This document shows positions 43,494 through 52,739 of a stretch of 64,000 bases of DNA, piece by piece. The stretch is taken from contig DASXRQ010000152.1 of the NCBI GenBank assembly GCA_036506495.1, forward strand, positions 1 to 64,000, read 5' to 3'. Under the pieces are notes generated by a model. It had not been told where the DNA came from and searched no databases. It saw only the letters and a list, made by a program, of their open reading frames with translations. The DNA is from DASXRC01 sp036506495. Lineage in GTDB: Bacteria > Actinomycetota > Actinomycetes > Mycobacteriales > Micromonosporaceae. The number at the start of each line of letters is the position of its first letter. Position 1 is the stretch's first letter. Position numbers and translations under genes: made by a program.

Positions 43494-44387
43494 GTGTGGG
43501 ACAAACCAGGTCATGGCCGACTCGTTCTCGTCGGCGCCCCGTTGGGCAACCCGGCCGACGCCTCGCAGCGGGTGCGGGAGGTGCTGGCCGCGGCCGACGT
43601 CGTGGCCGCGGAGGACACCCGGAGGCTGGCCCGGCTGGCCCGGGACCTCGGGGTGGAGATCACCGGACGGGTCGTCTCGTACTTCGAGGGCAACGAGGAA
43701 CGGCGTACGCCCGATCTTGTCGCCGGCATGCGCGACGGTGCCCTGGTCGCGCTCGTCACCGACGGCGGGATGCCCAGCGTGTCCGACCCGGGCTTCCGCC
43801 TGGTCCGGGGTGCGCTGGACGCCGGCGTCCCGGTCACCGCGGTGCCGGGCCCGAGCGCGGTGACCGCGGCGCTCGCCCTGTCGGGGCTGCCCTGCGACCG
43901 GTTCTGCTTCGATGGCTTCCTGCCCCGCAGGCAGGGCGAGCGGCGGGCCAGGCTGCGCCGGCTCGCCGCCGAGGAGCGCACGCTGGTGTTCTTCGAGGCA
44001 CCCCACCGGATCGCCGGGTCGCTCGCGGACCTGGCCGCGGTGCTCGGCGCCGACCGCGCCGCCGCCGTCTGCCGGGAGCTGACGAAGACCTACGAAGAGG
44101 TACGCCGGGGGCCGCTCGCCGAGCTGGCGGAGTGGGCCGCCGCCGCCGAACCGCGCGGCGAGATCACCCTGGTCGTGGCCGGGGCCGCGCCGTCGACCGC
44201 CGAGCGCCCCTCCGACGACGACCTGCGAACGGCGGTCGCGGCGGGCCAGGCCGCGGGCGCCTCCCGCCGGGACGCCATCGCGGCCGTGGCGAAGGAGTAC
44301 GGCCTGCCGCGCCGCGAGGTGTACGAGCTGGCCGTGCGGGCCGACCGTGCCGACCGTCGCGACCACCGCGCCGGTGCCGGCGCCTAG
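43494..44387 (+). CDS. rsmI: 16S rRNA (cytidine1402-2'-O)-methyltransferase
   Basis: 297 aa from GTG 43494. The tetrapyrrole-methylase fold has VLVGAPLGNPADAS, the EDTR motif, VTDGGMPSVSDPG and PGPSAVTAALALSGLP. The start is supported by length and divergence from pmt. RsmI methylates ribose of C1402 in 16S rRNA. Confidence 0.93.
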   Translation: MWDKPGHGRLVLVGAPLGNPADASQRVREVLAAADVVAAEDTRRLARLARDLGVEITGRVVSYFEGNEERRTPDLVAGMRDGALVALVTDGGMPSVSDPGFRLVRGALDAGVPVTAVPGPSAVTAALALSGLPCDRFCFDGFLPRRQGERRARLRRLAAEERTLVFFEAPHRIAGSLADLAAVLGADRAAAVCRELTKTYEEVRRGPLAELAEWAAAAEPRGEITLVVAGAAPSTAERPSDDDLRTAVAAGQAAGASRRDAIAAVAKEYGLPRREVYELAVRADRADRRDHRAGAGA

Positions 44388-44413
44388 CGCGGCGGTCACT
44401 ACGCTTGGTCGGC

Positions 44414-46225
44414 ATGAGTCACGTTCTCGCGGCGGTCGCCTGGCCGTACGCCAACGGCCCGCGCCACATCGGTCACGTCTCCGGCTTCGGCGTTCCCTCG
44501 GACGTGTTCAGCCGGTACATGCGGATGGCCGGCCACGACGTGCTCATGGTCTCCGGCACCGACGAGCACGGCACCCCGATCCAGGTGCAGGCGGACGCCG
44601 AGGGGATGACGCCGCGCGACCTGGTCGACCGGTACAACCGGGTGATCGTCGAGGACCTGCACGGCCTCGGGCTCTCCTATGACCTGTTCACGCGAACGAC
44701 CACCGGCAACCACTACGCGGTCGTGCAGGAGCTGTTCGAGGGGCTGTACCGCAACGGGTACATAGTGGCCAGAACCACGCTTGGCGCGATCTCCCCGTCG
44801 ACCGGGCGGACGCTGCCCGACCGGTACATCGAGGGGACCTGCCCGATCTGCGGGTACGAGAGTGCGCGCGGCGACCAGTGCGACAACTGTGGCAACCAGC
44901 TGGACCCCGACCAGCTGATCAACCCGCGGTCGAAGATCAATGGGGAGACGCCGGAGTTCGTCGAGACTGAGCACTTCTTCCTCGACCTGCCCGCCTTCGC
45001 ACGGGCCCTCCGCGACTGGCTTGACACCCGCGAGGGCTGGCGGCCCAACGTCCTGCGGTTCTCCCGGAACCTCATCGACGGCCTGCAGCCCCGGGCGATC
45101 ACCCGCGACCTCGAGTGGGGCGTGCCGATCCCGCTGGACGGCTGGCGGGACCGGCCCGACAAGCGGATCTATGTCTGGTTCGACGCCGTGATCGGCTACC
45201 TGTCCGCGTCGATCGAGTGGGCCCGCCGCTCCGGCGACCCGGACGCGTGGCGCCGCTGGTGGGCGGCCGACGGCGACGGCAAGGACGCCCGAAGCTACTA
45301 CTTCATGGGCAAGGACAACATCGTCTTCCACTCGGTGATCTGGCCGGCGCTGCTGCTCGGCCACTCCGGCGACGGCGACCGCGGTGGCGAACCCGGGCCG
45401 CTGGGGAGGCTGAACCTGCCCACCGAGGTGGTCTCCAGCGAGTACCTCACCATGGAGGGCCGCAAGTTCTCCTCGTCCCGGCGGGTCGTCATCTACGTTC
45501 GGGACTTCCTGGAGCGGTACGACGCGGACGCGCTGCGGTACTTCATCGCGGCGGCCGGACCGGAGACTCAGGACACCGACTTCACCTGGGCCGAATTCCT
45601 GCGGCGCAACAACGACGAGCTGGTAGCCGGGTGGGGCAACCTCGTCAACCGCTCGATCTCAATGGCGGCCAAGAACTTCGGCGCGATTCCACCGGTCGAC
45701 GCGGCTGGGCTGACCGAGGCGGACGAGGCGCTGCTGGCATCCGCCCGGGCCGGCTTCGAGACCGTGGGCGGGCTCATCGAGCAGCACCGGCAGAAGCACG
45801 CGATCGGCGAGGCGATGCGCGTGGTCGCCGATGCGAACAAGTACCTGTCCGAGCAGGCGCCCTGGAAGCTCAAGTCCGCCGACGAGAAGGCGCGGATGGG
45901 CACGATCCTGCACGTCGCGCTGCAGGCGGTCAGCGACTGCAACACACTGTTGACGCCGTTCCTGCCGCACTCGGCGCAGACCATCCACGAACTGCTCGGC
46001 GGCGAGGGCGTCCACGCGCCGATGCCGGAGATCCACGAGGTGTCCGATCTGGACGGTGGGCCGGCGTACTCCGTGCTGATGGGCGATTACTCCGGTGGAG
46101 CGAGGTGGGCCCCCGTGCCGATCGAGGCGGGCCGGCCGCTCGCGCCGCCGAAGCCGGTGTTCCGCAAGCTTGATCCGTCCATCGTGGACGAAGAGCTGGC
46201 CCGGCTCGAGAACGCTCCGGCGTAG
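44414..46225 (+). CDS. metG: Methionyl-tRNA synthetase
   Basis: 603 aa from ATG 44414. HIGH motif (PRHIGHVSG) near residue 20, zinc knuckle CPICGYESARGDQCDNCG near 140-158, and a KMSKS-type loop GRKFSSSR near 350. The anticodon-binding helical domain follows; the C-terminal tRNA-binding appendix of longer MetG forms is absent. It charges initiator and elongator tRNA-Met. Confidence 0.95.
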   Translation: MSHVLAAVAWPYANGPRHIGHVSGFGVPSDVFSRYMRMAGHDVLMVSGTDEHGTPIQVQADAEGMTPRDLVDRYNRVIVEDLHGLGLSYDLFTRTTTGNHYAVVQELFEGLYRNGYIVARTTLGAISPSTGRTLPDRYIEGTCPICGYESARGDQCDNCGNQLDPDQLINPRSKINGETPEFVETEHFFLDLPAFARALRDWLDTREGWRPNVLRFSRNLIDGLQPRAITRDLEWGVPIPLDGWRDRPDKRIYVWFDAVIGYLSASIEWARRSGDPDAWRRWWAADGDGKDARSYYFMGKDNIVFHSVIWPALLLGHSGDGDRGGEPGPLGRLNLPTEVVSSEYLTMEGRKFSSSRRVVIYVRDFLERYDADALRYFIAAAGPETQDTDFTWAEFLRRNNDELVAGWGNLVNRSISMAAKNFGAIPPVDAAGLTEADEALLASARAGFETVGGLIEQHRQKHAIGEAMRVVADANKYLSEQAPWKLKSADEKARMGTILHVALQAVSDCNTLLTPFLPHSAQTIHELLGGEGVHAPMPEIHEVSDLDGGPAYSVLMGDYSGGARWAPVPIEAGRPLAPPKPVFRKLDPSIVDEELARLENAPA

Positions 46226-46230
46226 CCGCC

Positions 46231-47097
46231 ATGCGATCCGAGCCGAACCGAGCGCAGTGGGCGGCCGAGCGAACGCGGCTGGACACTCCGCCACCGGCGC
46301 CCGAGCCGCTGCGGGTACCCGTCGTCGACAGTCACACCCATCTCGACATCGCCGGCGGCGACTCGGCCGAGGCAATCGCCGCGGCGCGCGCGGTCGGCGT
46401 CGACCGACTCGTCCAGGTCGGCGTGGACGTCGAGTCGTCCCGGTGGAGCGTGTCGGCGGCCGAGCGCCACCCGGAGGTGGTCGCCACGGTGGCGCTGCAC
46501 CCCAACGAGGCGCCTCGGCTGGCGGCGGCCGGCCGGCTCGATGGGGCGCTCCGGGCGGTGGAGGAGCTGGCCGGGCACCCACGGGTCCGCGCCATCGGAG
46601 AGACCGGACTCGATACCTACCGGACCGGGTCGGACGGCCGCGCCGCGCAGGAGGCGAGTTTCCGCGCGCACATCGCGATCGCTAAGCGGTACGGGAAGCC
46701 GCTCGTGATCCACGACCGGGACGCGCACGTGGAGGTGTTGCGTGTGCTCGACGCCGAGGGCGCTCCCGATACCGTCGTGCTGCACTGCTTCTCCGGCGAC
46801 GCCGGGTTCGCCGCCCGGTGCGTCCGGCGCGGGTACGTCCTCAGCTTCGCCGGAACGGTGACCTTCAAGAACGCTGGGCCGTTGCGCGAGGCGGCCCGCG
46901 TTACGCCGCTGGACCAGCTGCTCGTGGAGACCGACGCGCCGTACCTGACTCCGATGCCGTACCGCGGCCGGCCCAACGGCTCGTACCTGATCCCACTGAC
47001 CGTCCGCTCCCTTGCGGAGACGCTGGAGACCGACGTCGACAAGGTATGCGAGGGCATCTCCGCGACCGGCGAGCGCGTCTTCGGCCCGTGGTCGTGA
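46231..47097 (+). CDS. tatD: TatD-family metal-dependent deoxyribonuclease
   Basis: 288 aa. Metal-site motifs: VDSHTHLD near residue 31, GETGLD near 127, KPLVIHDRD near 155, HCFSGDAGF near 180 and ETDAPYL near 230. TatD enzymes are 3'-5' exonucleases involved in DNA repair or turnover. ATG starts six bases after metG, and its stop overlaps the start of rsmA. An rpfB-type gene, often found between tatD and rsmA, is absent. Confidence 0.9.
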   Translation: MRSEPNRAQWAAERTRLDTPPPAPEPLRVPVVDSHTHLDIAGGDSAEAIAAARAVGVDRLVQVGVDVESSRWSVSAAERHPEVVATVALHPNEAPRLAAAGRLDGALRAVEELAGHPRVRAIGETGLDTYRTGSDGRAAQEASFRAHIAIAKRYGKPLVIHDRDAHVEVLRVLDAEGAPDTVVLHCFSGDAGFAARCVRRGYVLSFAGTVTFKNAGPLREAARVTPLDQLLVETDAPYLTPMPYRGRPNGSYLIPLTVRSLAETLETDVDKVCEGISATGERVFGPWS

Positions 47098-47963
47098 GCG
47101 ACCTCCTCGGCCCGGCGGAGATCCGGAAGCTGGCCGCCCGGCTCGGCGTCTCGCCGACGAAGCGGCTCGGTCAGAACTTCGTCCACGACCCGAACACCGT
47201 GCGACGCATCGTCGCCGCCGCCGACCTCGACCCGGCCGACGTCGTGGTCGAGGTCGGCCCAGGACTCGGTTCGTTGACGCTCGGGCTGTTGCCGGTCGTC
47301 CGGCAGGTGCACGCCGTCGAGATCGATCCGATCCTGGCAGGTGCGCTGGCACACACCGCCGGCGACCGGGCCGGCGTCCGCGCCGCGCGGCTGACCGTCC
47401 ACAACGTCGACGCGCTCAAGATCAAAGAAGCCGACCTCGACCCCACGCCGACCGCGCTCGTAGCCAACCTGCCGTACAACGTCGCCGTACCGGTCGTGCT
47501 GCACCTGCTCGCCGAGCTGCCGACCCTTCGACACGGGCTGGTGATGGTGCAGCGGGAGGTCGCCGACCGGCTCACGGCGGCACCGGGCTCCAAGACCTAC
47601 GGCGTACCGAGCGTGAAGCTGGCCTGGTACGCCGACGCCCGCCCCGCCGGCCGGGTGCCGCCGGCCGTTTTCTGGCCGGTTCCCAACGTCGACTCCGGCC
47701 TCGTCGCGTTTGTCCGTCGCGATCCGCCACTGTCCGGCGTACCACGGGAAAGGGTCTTCGCCGTTGTGGACGCGGCGTTCGCTCAGCGCCGCAAGACCCT
47801 GCGCGCGGCGCTCGCCGGCTGGGCCGGCGGCCCGGATCGCGCCGCGGAGATCCTGACTGCGGCTGGCGTCGATCCCGGGGCCCGCGGCGAGTCGCTGTCC
47901 ATCGACCGGTTCGCCGCGGTCGCCGCCGCGGCTTTGACGGAGCGCCGGTACGCCGCCGAGTAG
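47094..47963 (+). CDS. rsmA: 16S rRNA (adenine1518/1519-N6) dimethyltransferase
   Basis: 289 aa from GTG 47094, which overlaps the TatD stop (GTGA); GTG 47088 is possible. LGQNFVHDPNTV near residue 24, the SAM motif VVEVGPGLGSLT and the NLPYN active-site motif near 125 define KsgA/RsmA. It dimethylates two adenines of 16S rRNA in late 30S assembly. Confidence 0.94.
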   Translation: MSDLLGPAEIRKLAARLGVSPTKRLGQNFVHDPNTVRRIVAAADLDPADVVVEVGPGLGSLTLGLLPVVRQVHAVEIDPILAGALAHTAGDRAGVRAARLTVHNVDALKIKEADLDPTPTALVANLPYNVAVPVVLHLLAELPTLRHGLVMVQREVADRLTAAPGSKTYGVPSVKLAWYADARPAGRVPPAVFWPVPNVDSGLVAFVRRDPPLSGVPRERVFAVVDAAFAQRRKTLRAALAGWAGGPDRAAEILTAAGVDPGARGESLSIDRFAAVAAAALTERRYAAE

Positions 47964-48012
47964 GCTGGCCGCGTGCGAGGAGTGCAGCGATGAGCGCGCG
48001 GGACGCTGCTCC

Positions 48013-48972
48013 GTGACCGAGGCGCTCCGTCCAGAGGACGACGATCTCGACCGTCCACGGCTCGCGGCCTCCGGGCCCGTAAAGGTCAGGGTTCCCGCGA
48101 AGATCAATCTTCATCTTGGCGTCGGACCGCGGCGGCCGGACGGGTACCACGAGCTCAACACGGTGTACCTCGCGATCTCGATCAACGATGAGCTGACCGC
48201 GCGGCGCGGGGACACGCTCAACCTGACCATGGAGGGTGAGGGTACCGGCGAGCTCGCCCTGGACGAGTCCAATCTGGTGATCAAGGCGGCCCTGGCGCTG
48301 GCCGGGCACGCCAAGGTTCCCGCGCACGCCCGGCTGCACCTGCGCAAGCAGATCCCAGTCGCCGGCGGGCTGGCCGGCGGCAGCGCGGACGCGGCCGCGG
48401 CCCTGGTCGCCTGCGACGCGCTGTGGGGGACGGGGCTGTCCCGGGACGAGCTGGCCGCGATCGCCGGCCGCGTCGGCGCGGACGTGCCGTTCCTCGTGCA
48501 CGGCGGCACCGCGCTCGGCACCGGGTACGGCGAACGCGTCAGCCCGGTGCTGGCGCGTCCGACGTCGTGGCACTGGGTCGTGGCGATCGCCGGCGGCGGC
48601 CTCGCCACCCCCGACGTCTACCGCGAGCTCGACCGGCTCCGGGCGACCGGCGACGCGCCGGCACCGCTCGGCTCGACCGATGCCCTGCTCGCCGCGCTGC
48701 GCCAGCGCGACCCCGCGGTGCTCGGCGCCGTGCTCGGCAACGACCTTCAGCCGGCCGCGTTGTCCCTGCGGCCGGCGCTCGCCGACACCCTCAAGGCGAG
48801 CGAGGACGCGGGCGCCCTTGCCGGGATCGTCTCGGGCTCCGGCCCTACGTGCGTGTTCCTGTGCCGGGACGCCGAACACGCCGGCGTCGTCGCGCGGGCG
48901 GTCGAGGCCGCCGGGGTGGCCCGGGCGATCCGCACGGCATACGGGCCGGTGGCCGGCGCCCGGGTGATCTGA
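48013..48972 (+). CDS. ispE: 4-diphosphocytidyl-2-C-methyl-D-erythritol kinase
   Basis: 319 aa from GTG 48013. GHMP-kinase motifs: VPAKINLHLGV near residue 28, the ATP loop PVAGGLAGGSADAAA near 115, and ASEDAGALAGIVSGSGPTC near 275. It phosphorylates CDP-methylerythritol in the MEP isoprenoid pathway. The N-terminus has about 20 extra acidic residues. Confidence 0.94.
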   Translation: MTEALRPEDDDLDRPRLAASGPVKVRVPAKINLHLGVGPRRPDGYHELNTVYLAISINDELTARRGDTLNLTMEGEGTGELALDESNLVIKAALALAGHAKVPAHARLHLRKQIPVAGGLAGGSADAAAALVACDALWGTGLSRDELAAIAGRVGADVPFLVHGGTALGTGYGERVSPVLARPTSWHWVVAIAGGGLATPDVYRELDRLRATGDAPAPLGSTDALLAALRQRDPAVLGAVLGNDLQPAALSLRPALADTLKASEDAGALAGIVSGSGPTCVFLCRDAEHAGVVARAVEAAGVARAIRTAYGPVAGARVI

Positions 48973-48975
48973 CCG

Positions 48976-50763
48976 ATGGCCAACGTCATCGGCCTGGACC
49001 GGGTGTCCAAGACGTACGCCACGGCCGGTCCGTTGCTCGTCGACGTGTCGGTCGGCCTCGACGACGCCGACCGAGTCGGCGTGGTCGGACTCAACGGAGC
49101 CGGGAAGACGACGCTGCTGCGGTTGCTGACCAAGGCCGAGGAGCCGGACGCCGGGCGGGTCACCCACCGCCGGGATCTGCGGGTCGTCGCGCTGCCGCAG
49201 ACCCTCTCGCTGGCTCCGGAGGCCACCGTCCGACACGTCGTGCTCGGCACCGCCTGGCTGCCCGCGGCCTTCGAGGCCGAACACGAATGGGCCGGCGACG
49301 CCGGGGTGCGCGCGGTCCTCGACGGGCTGGGCATGCCGAACCTCGGCCTCGACCAGCCGGTCGAGCCGATGTCCGGCGGCGAGCGGCGGCGGGTCGCCCT
49401 GGCCGCACTGCTCGTGCGCGCCTCGGACGTGCTGGTGCTCGATGAGCCCACCAATCACCTGGACATCGCCGGCGTGGACTGGCTCGCGCGGCACCTCCAG
49501 TCGAGGCGGGTCGCGCTCGTCGTGGTCACTCACGACCGGTGGTTCCTGGACGCGGTCTGCTCGCGCATGTGGGAGGTCGCCGACGGCACGGTCCGGGCGT
49601 ACGACGGCGGCTTCGCGGCGTGGACGCTCGCCCGGGCCGAGCGCGAGCGGCTCGCCGCGGCGGCCGAGGCGCGCCGGCAGAACCTGTTGCGAAAGGAGAT
49701 CGCGTGGCTGCGTCGAGGGCCGCCCGCCCGCACGTCGAAGCCGCGGTTCCGCGTCGAGGCCGCGAACGCACTGATCGCCGACGTGCCGCCGCCGCGCGAC
49801 TCGGTCTCGCTGCACCGGCTGGCCACCGCGCGGCTCGGCAAGCAGGTGTACGAGTTGGAGCGGGTCACCCTGGACGCCGGACCGAGGCGGATCCTCGACG
49901 AGGTGAGCTGGCACGTCGGACCGGGCGACCGGGTCGCGATCCTGGGCGCCAACGGTGCCGGCAAGACGACGCTCCTGCGGCTGCTCGCGACCCGACTGGC
50001 GCCGTCGCACGGGCGCCTGGTCGTCGGGTCGACCGTGCGGTCGGCGTACCTGTCGCAGGAGCTCTCCGAGGTGCCGTTCGCGCTGCGGGTCCTCGAGGCG
50101 GTGGAGGAGGTCGCCCGCCGGGTTCGCCTCGGCGATCGGGAGCTGTCCGCGGCGCAGCTGGCCGAGGTCTTCGGGTTCCGGGAGAGTCGCTTGTGGACAC
50201 CGGTGACCGACCTGTCCGGTGGCGAGCGCCGTCGGCTACAGATGCTGCGGCTGTTCGCCGGTGAGCCGAACGTGCTCCTGCTCGATGAGCCCACCAATGA
50301 CCTCGACACCGACACGCTGGCCGCGCTGGAGGATCTGCTCGACTCCTGGCCGGGCACGCTTGTCGTCGCCAGCCACGACCGGTACCTGGTCGAGCGGGTG
50401 GCCGACGACGCGTACGGGCTGTTCGGCGACGGCCGGCTGGTCCACCTTCCCGGCGGCGTCGACCAGTACCTCGAGCGGTCGCTCTCACCGCGCGGTCCGC
50501 AGCCGTCGCCGGTGCCGGTACGGGTGGACGCCGGGCCCTCAGCCGGAGACGTCCGCGCGGCCCGGAGGGAACTCGGACGGCTGGAACGGCAGGTGGCCAA
50601 GCTGGAGCAGCAGGAGGCACGGCTGCACGAGGAGTTGGCCGCGCACGCGACCGACTTCGCGAAGGTGGCCGAGCTGGACGCCCGGTTACGCGCGGTCCAG
50701 GGCGAGCGGGCCGGGGTGGAGGAGTCCTGGCTCGAGCTGGCCGATAGGCTGCCGGACGGCTAA
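48976..50763 (+). CDS. ABC-F family ATPase (ribosome-associated)
   Basis: 595 aa, starting four bases after ispE. Two ATPase cassettes: first GLNGAGKTTLL, MSGGERRRV and LVLDEPTNHLD; second GANGAGKTTLL, LSGGERRRLQ and LLLDEPTNDLD. There are no membrane segments, and a coiled-coil tail is rich in Glu/Arg/Leu (ARRELGRLERQVAKLEQQEARL). ABC-F proteins act on the ribosomal E site in translation control or antibiotic protection. The ispE neighbour makes this the conserved actinobacterial copy. Confidence 0.92.
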   Translation: MANVIGLDRVSKTYATAGPLLVDVSVGLDDADRVGVVGLNGAGKTTLLRLLTKAEEPDAGRVTHRRDLRVVALPQTLSLAPEATVRHVVLGTAWLPAAFEAEHEWAGDAGVRAVLDGLGMPNLGLDQPVEPMSGGERRRVALAALLVRASDVLVLDEPTNHLDIAGVDWLARHLQSRRVALVVVTHDRWFLDAVCSRMWEVADGTVRAYDGGFAAWTLARAERERLAAAAEARRQNLLRKEIAWLRRGPPARTSKPRFRVEAANALIADVPPPRDSVSLHRLATARLGKQVYELERVTLDAGPRRILDEVSWHVGPGDRVAILGANGAGKTTLLRLLATRLAPSHGRLVVGSTVRSAYLSQELSEVPFALRVLEAVEEVARRVRLGDRELSAAQLAEVFGFRESRLWTPVTDLSGGERRRLQMLRLFAGEPNVLLLDEPTNDLDTDTLAALEDLLDSWPGTLVVASHDRYLVERVADDAYGLFGDGRLVHLPGGVDQYLERSLSPRGPQPSPVPVRVDAGPSAGDVRAARRELGRLERQVAKLEQQEARLHEELAAHATDFAKVAELDARLRAVQGERAGVEESWLELADRLPDG

Positions 50764-50788
50764 TCCCCCGGCGCGTTGGAGAGAGAAC

Positions 50789-51241
50789 ATGGCGCACGAA
50801 CCCATCAACCATCCGCTGCGGCCGGTTTACCGGGCGTTCGCCGCGCTGACGGGACTCTACGTGCTGCTCTTCGGCATCATCGGCTTCGTGCAGACCAGCG
50901 ACGGTGACGCGTTCGCGCGGGACGCCACCGTGGTGCTCGGGCTGCGTACCAATCCGGGCTTTTCGATCATCTCGGTGGTGGCCGGGTTCGTCATCCTGGC
51001 CGGCGTCGCGGTCGGCCGGAACGTGGACAAGTTCATCAACACATGGGGCGGGTACGCGTTCCTCGGCGTCGGCATGGTCGCGCTCGCGCTGCTGGGCACC
51101 GACGCGAATTACCTCAACTTCTCGATGACGACCTGCATCGTCTCGTTCGTCATCGGCATGGTGCTGCTCACGGCCGGGCTTTACGGCAAGGTTGGCACGG
51201 CGCGCGAGGCGGCGGCCGAGGACGCCTTCCGGCACGGCTGA
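50789..51241 (+). CDS. DUF4383 membrane protein (first copy)
   Basis: 150 aa with four hydrophobic segments (YRAFAALTGLYVLLFGIIGF; FSIISVVAGFVILAGVAVG; YAFLGVGMVALALLG; MTTCIVSFVIGMVLLTAGLYG). The conserved motifs YLNFSMTTCIVSFV and GLYGK identify DUF4383. GAGAGAA precedes the ATG. Function unknown. Confidence 0.8.
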   Translation: MAHEPINHPLRPVYRAFAALTGLYVLLFGIIGFVQTSDGDAFARDATVVLGLRTNPGFSIISVVAGFVILAGVAVGRNVDKFINTWGGYAFLGVGMVALALLGTDANYLNFSMTTCIVSFVIGMVLLTAGLYGKVGTAREAAAEDAFRHG

Positions 51242-51317
51242 CATCTTTCGGCTGCGTCACCCGCACCGTCTGGGCCACAATGCGTATCGAGACCTGTTCC
51301 CGGTACGGAGGGCCGCC

Positions 51318-51863
51318 ATGGCGCACACTCCCGTCAACCACCCGCTCGGCCGGCTCTATCGGCTCGTCGCCGGCGTCGTGGGCGCGTACATCCTGGTGTT
51401 CGGAATCGCCACCGTCGCCCGGACCTGGGGCGACGACCTGTTCGCCCGGGACAACATATGGGTGCTGGGGCTGCGGACCAACCTCGCGTTCGGCATCCTC
51501 TCGGTCGTCGCCGGCGCGGTGATCGTGCTCGCGGCAATCGTCGGCGGGAACGCGCCGCACTTGGTGAACATGTACGGCGGCGGGGTCTTCCTCGGCGCCG
51601 GCATCGTCATGTTGACGGTGCTGCAGACGGACCTGAACTTCCTGAACTTCTCGATCACGACCTGCATCGTGTCGTTCGTGTTCGGCATGGCGCTGATGAC
51701 CGCCGGGCTCTATGGAAAGGTAGGCCCGGCCGACGCGGCCCAGGCGGAAGAGGCGTACCGGCACTTCGCCGGCCCCGACCCGACGCCGGGCCGGCTGTCT
51801 ACCGAGGGCCGGTACGCGCACCGCCCGACCGAGGACCCGGGCGAGGGGCACCGGTTCGCCTGA
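51318..51863 (+). CDS. DUF4383 membrane protein (second copy)
   Basis: 181 aa from ATG 51318, a clear tandem duplicate of the previous gene (FLNFSITTCIVSFVFGMALMTAGLYGKVG) but with a longer C-terminal tail rich in Pro/Arg/Glu. Four membrane segments. Both start MAH-x-P-x-NHPL. The tail suggests a changed partner or fate. Confidence 0.8.
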   Translation: MAHTPVNHPLGRLYRLVAGVVGAYILVFGIATVARTWGDDLFARDNIWVLGLRTNLAFGILSVVAGAVIVLAAIVGGNAPHLVNMYGGGVFLGAGIVMLTVLQTDLNFLNFSITTCIVSFVFGMALMTAGLYGKVGPADAAQAEEAYRHFAGPDPTPGRLSTEGRYAHRPTEDPGEGHRFA

Positions 51864-51909
51864 GGGCCTGCCCGGCGAACCCGCCCGACTGCCCGCCCAA
51901 CTGCCCGCC

Positions 51910-51967
51910 CAACTTCGTCACAGTTGGGCAGTTGGGCGCGCCTGAGGCGCCAACTGTGACGAAGTTG
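51910..51967. terminator. Long hairpin between convergent genes
   Basis: Arms 51910-51927 and 51950-51967 are perfectly complementary over 18 bases around a 22-base loop. It lies between the DUF4383 gene and the convergent TetR gene and should terminate both transcripts. The ends CGCAAC ... GTTGGCG on the right arm are shared with the hairpin at 62409. Confidence 0.7.
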
Positions 51968-51978
51968 CGGCGAAGAGA

Positions 51979-52689
51979 TCAGCGGCTGCGTCGGGTCATC
52001 AGCGTTGGCTTGGGCTCGAGATGGGAGAGCCCATTCCAGGCCAGGTTCACCAGATGCGCCGCCACGGTCTCCTTCCGCGGCTTGCGCACCTCCAGCCACC
52101 AGCGTCCGGTCAGCGCGACCATGCCCACGAGGGCCTGCGAATAGAGCTCGGCGAGCTTGGGGTCGTACCCGCGCGCCTTGAATTCGGCGCCGAGGATGTG
52201 TTCGACCTGGTGCGCCACGTCGTTGAGCACGCTGGAGAAGTTGCCGGTCGCCGACATCACCGGCGACTCCCGCACGAGCACGCGGAAGCCGTTCGTCTCC
52301 TCCTCGATGTAGTCGAGGAGGGCGAAAGCCGCCTGCTCGAGCAGTTCACGCGGATGTCCTGCGGTCAACGCCGTCGTGATCCGGTCCAGCAGCGCCCGGA
52401 CCTCCCGGTCGACGACGACCGCGTAGAGGCCCTCCTTGCCGCCGAAGTGCTCGTACACGACCGGCTTCGACACCTTGGCGCGCGCCGCAACCTCCTCGAT
52501 CGAGGTGGCGTCGAAGCCGCGCTCGGCGAATAACTGCCGACCGGTCGCGATCAGCTGCTCCCGGCGCTGAGCCGCCGACATGCGTACTCGGGACGAGGGC
52601 TTGCCGGGCTGGGCGGGCGGGGGCGGCCGGGGTGGGGCCGAGGCCGCCGCAACCCGGTCGCGGCGGTCCTCGGTCTGGTCTGGGGTCAC
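51979..52689 (-). CDS. TetR-family regulator, probably of fatty acid desaturation
   Basis: 236 aa from GTG 52689; ATG 52581 gives 200 aa with the HTH intact. After a Pro/Ala-rich start of about 35 residues, the HTH reads QRREQLIATGRQLFAERGFDATSIEEVAARAKVSKPVVYEHFGGKEGLY. The helical ligand domain is of the FadR/DesT-like type. It follows the desaturase by 50 bases in the same direction, so it likely controls it through operators at 53756-53783. Confidence 0.87.
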   Translation of the reverse strand: MTPDQTEDRRDRVAAASAPPRPPPPAQPGKPSSRVRMSAAQRREQLIATGRQLFAERGFDATSIEEVAARAKVSKPVVYEHFGGKEGLYAVVVDREVRALLDRITTALTAGHPRELLEQAAFALLDYIEEETNGFRVLVRESPVMSATGNFSSVLNDVAHQVEHILGAEFKARGYDPKLAELYSQALVGMVALTGRWWLEVRKPRKETVAAHLVNLAWNGLSHLEPKPTLMTRRSR

Positions 52690-52739
52690 TGCGCCAGCCT
52701 GCCTGCCGGCCAGCGCCGCACGGGCGTCCGGCGCTCCGG

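Noticed and set aside
43494..44387. Very long frame starting at 42252
   Set aside because: The first 400 codons are the antisense of pmt; RsmI length and motifs fix the start near 43494.
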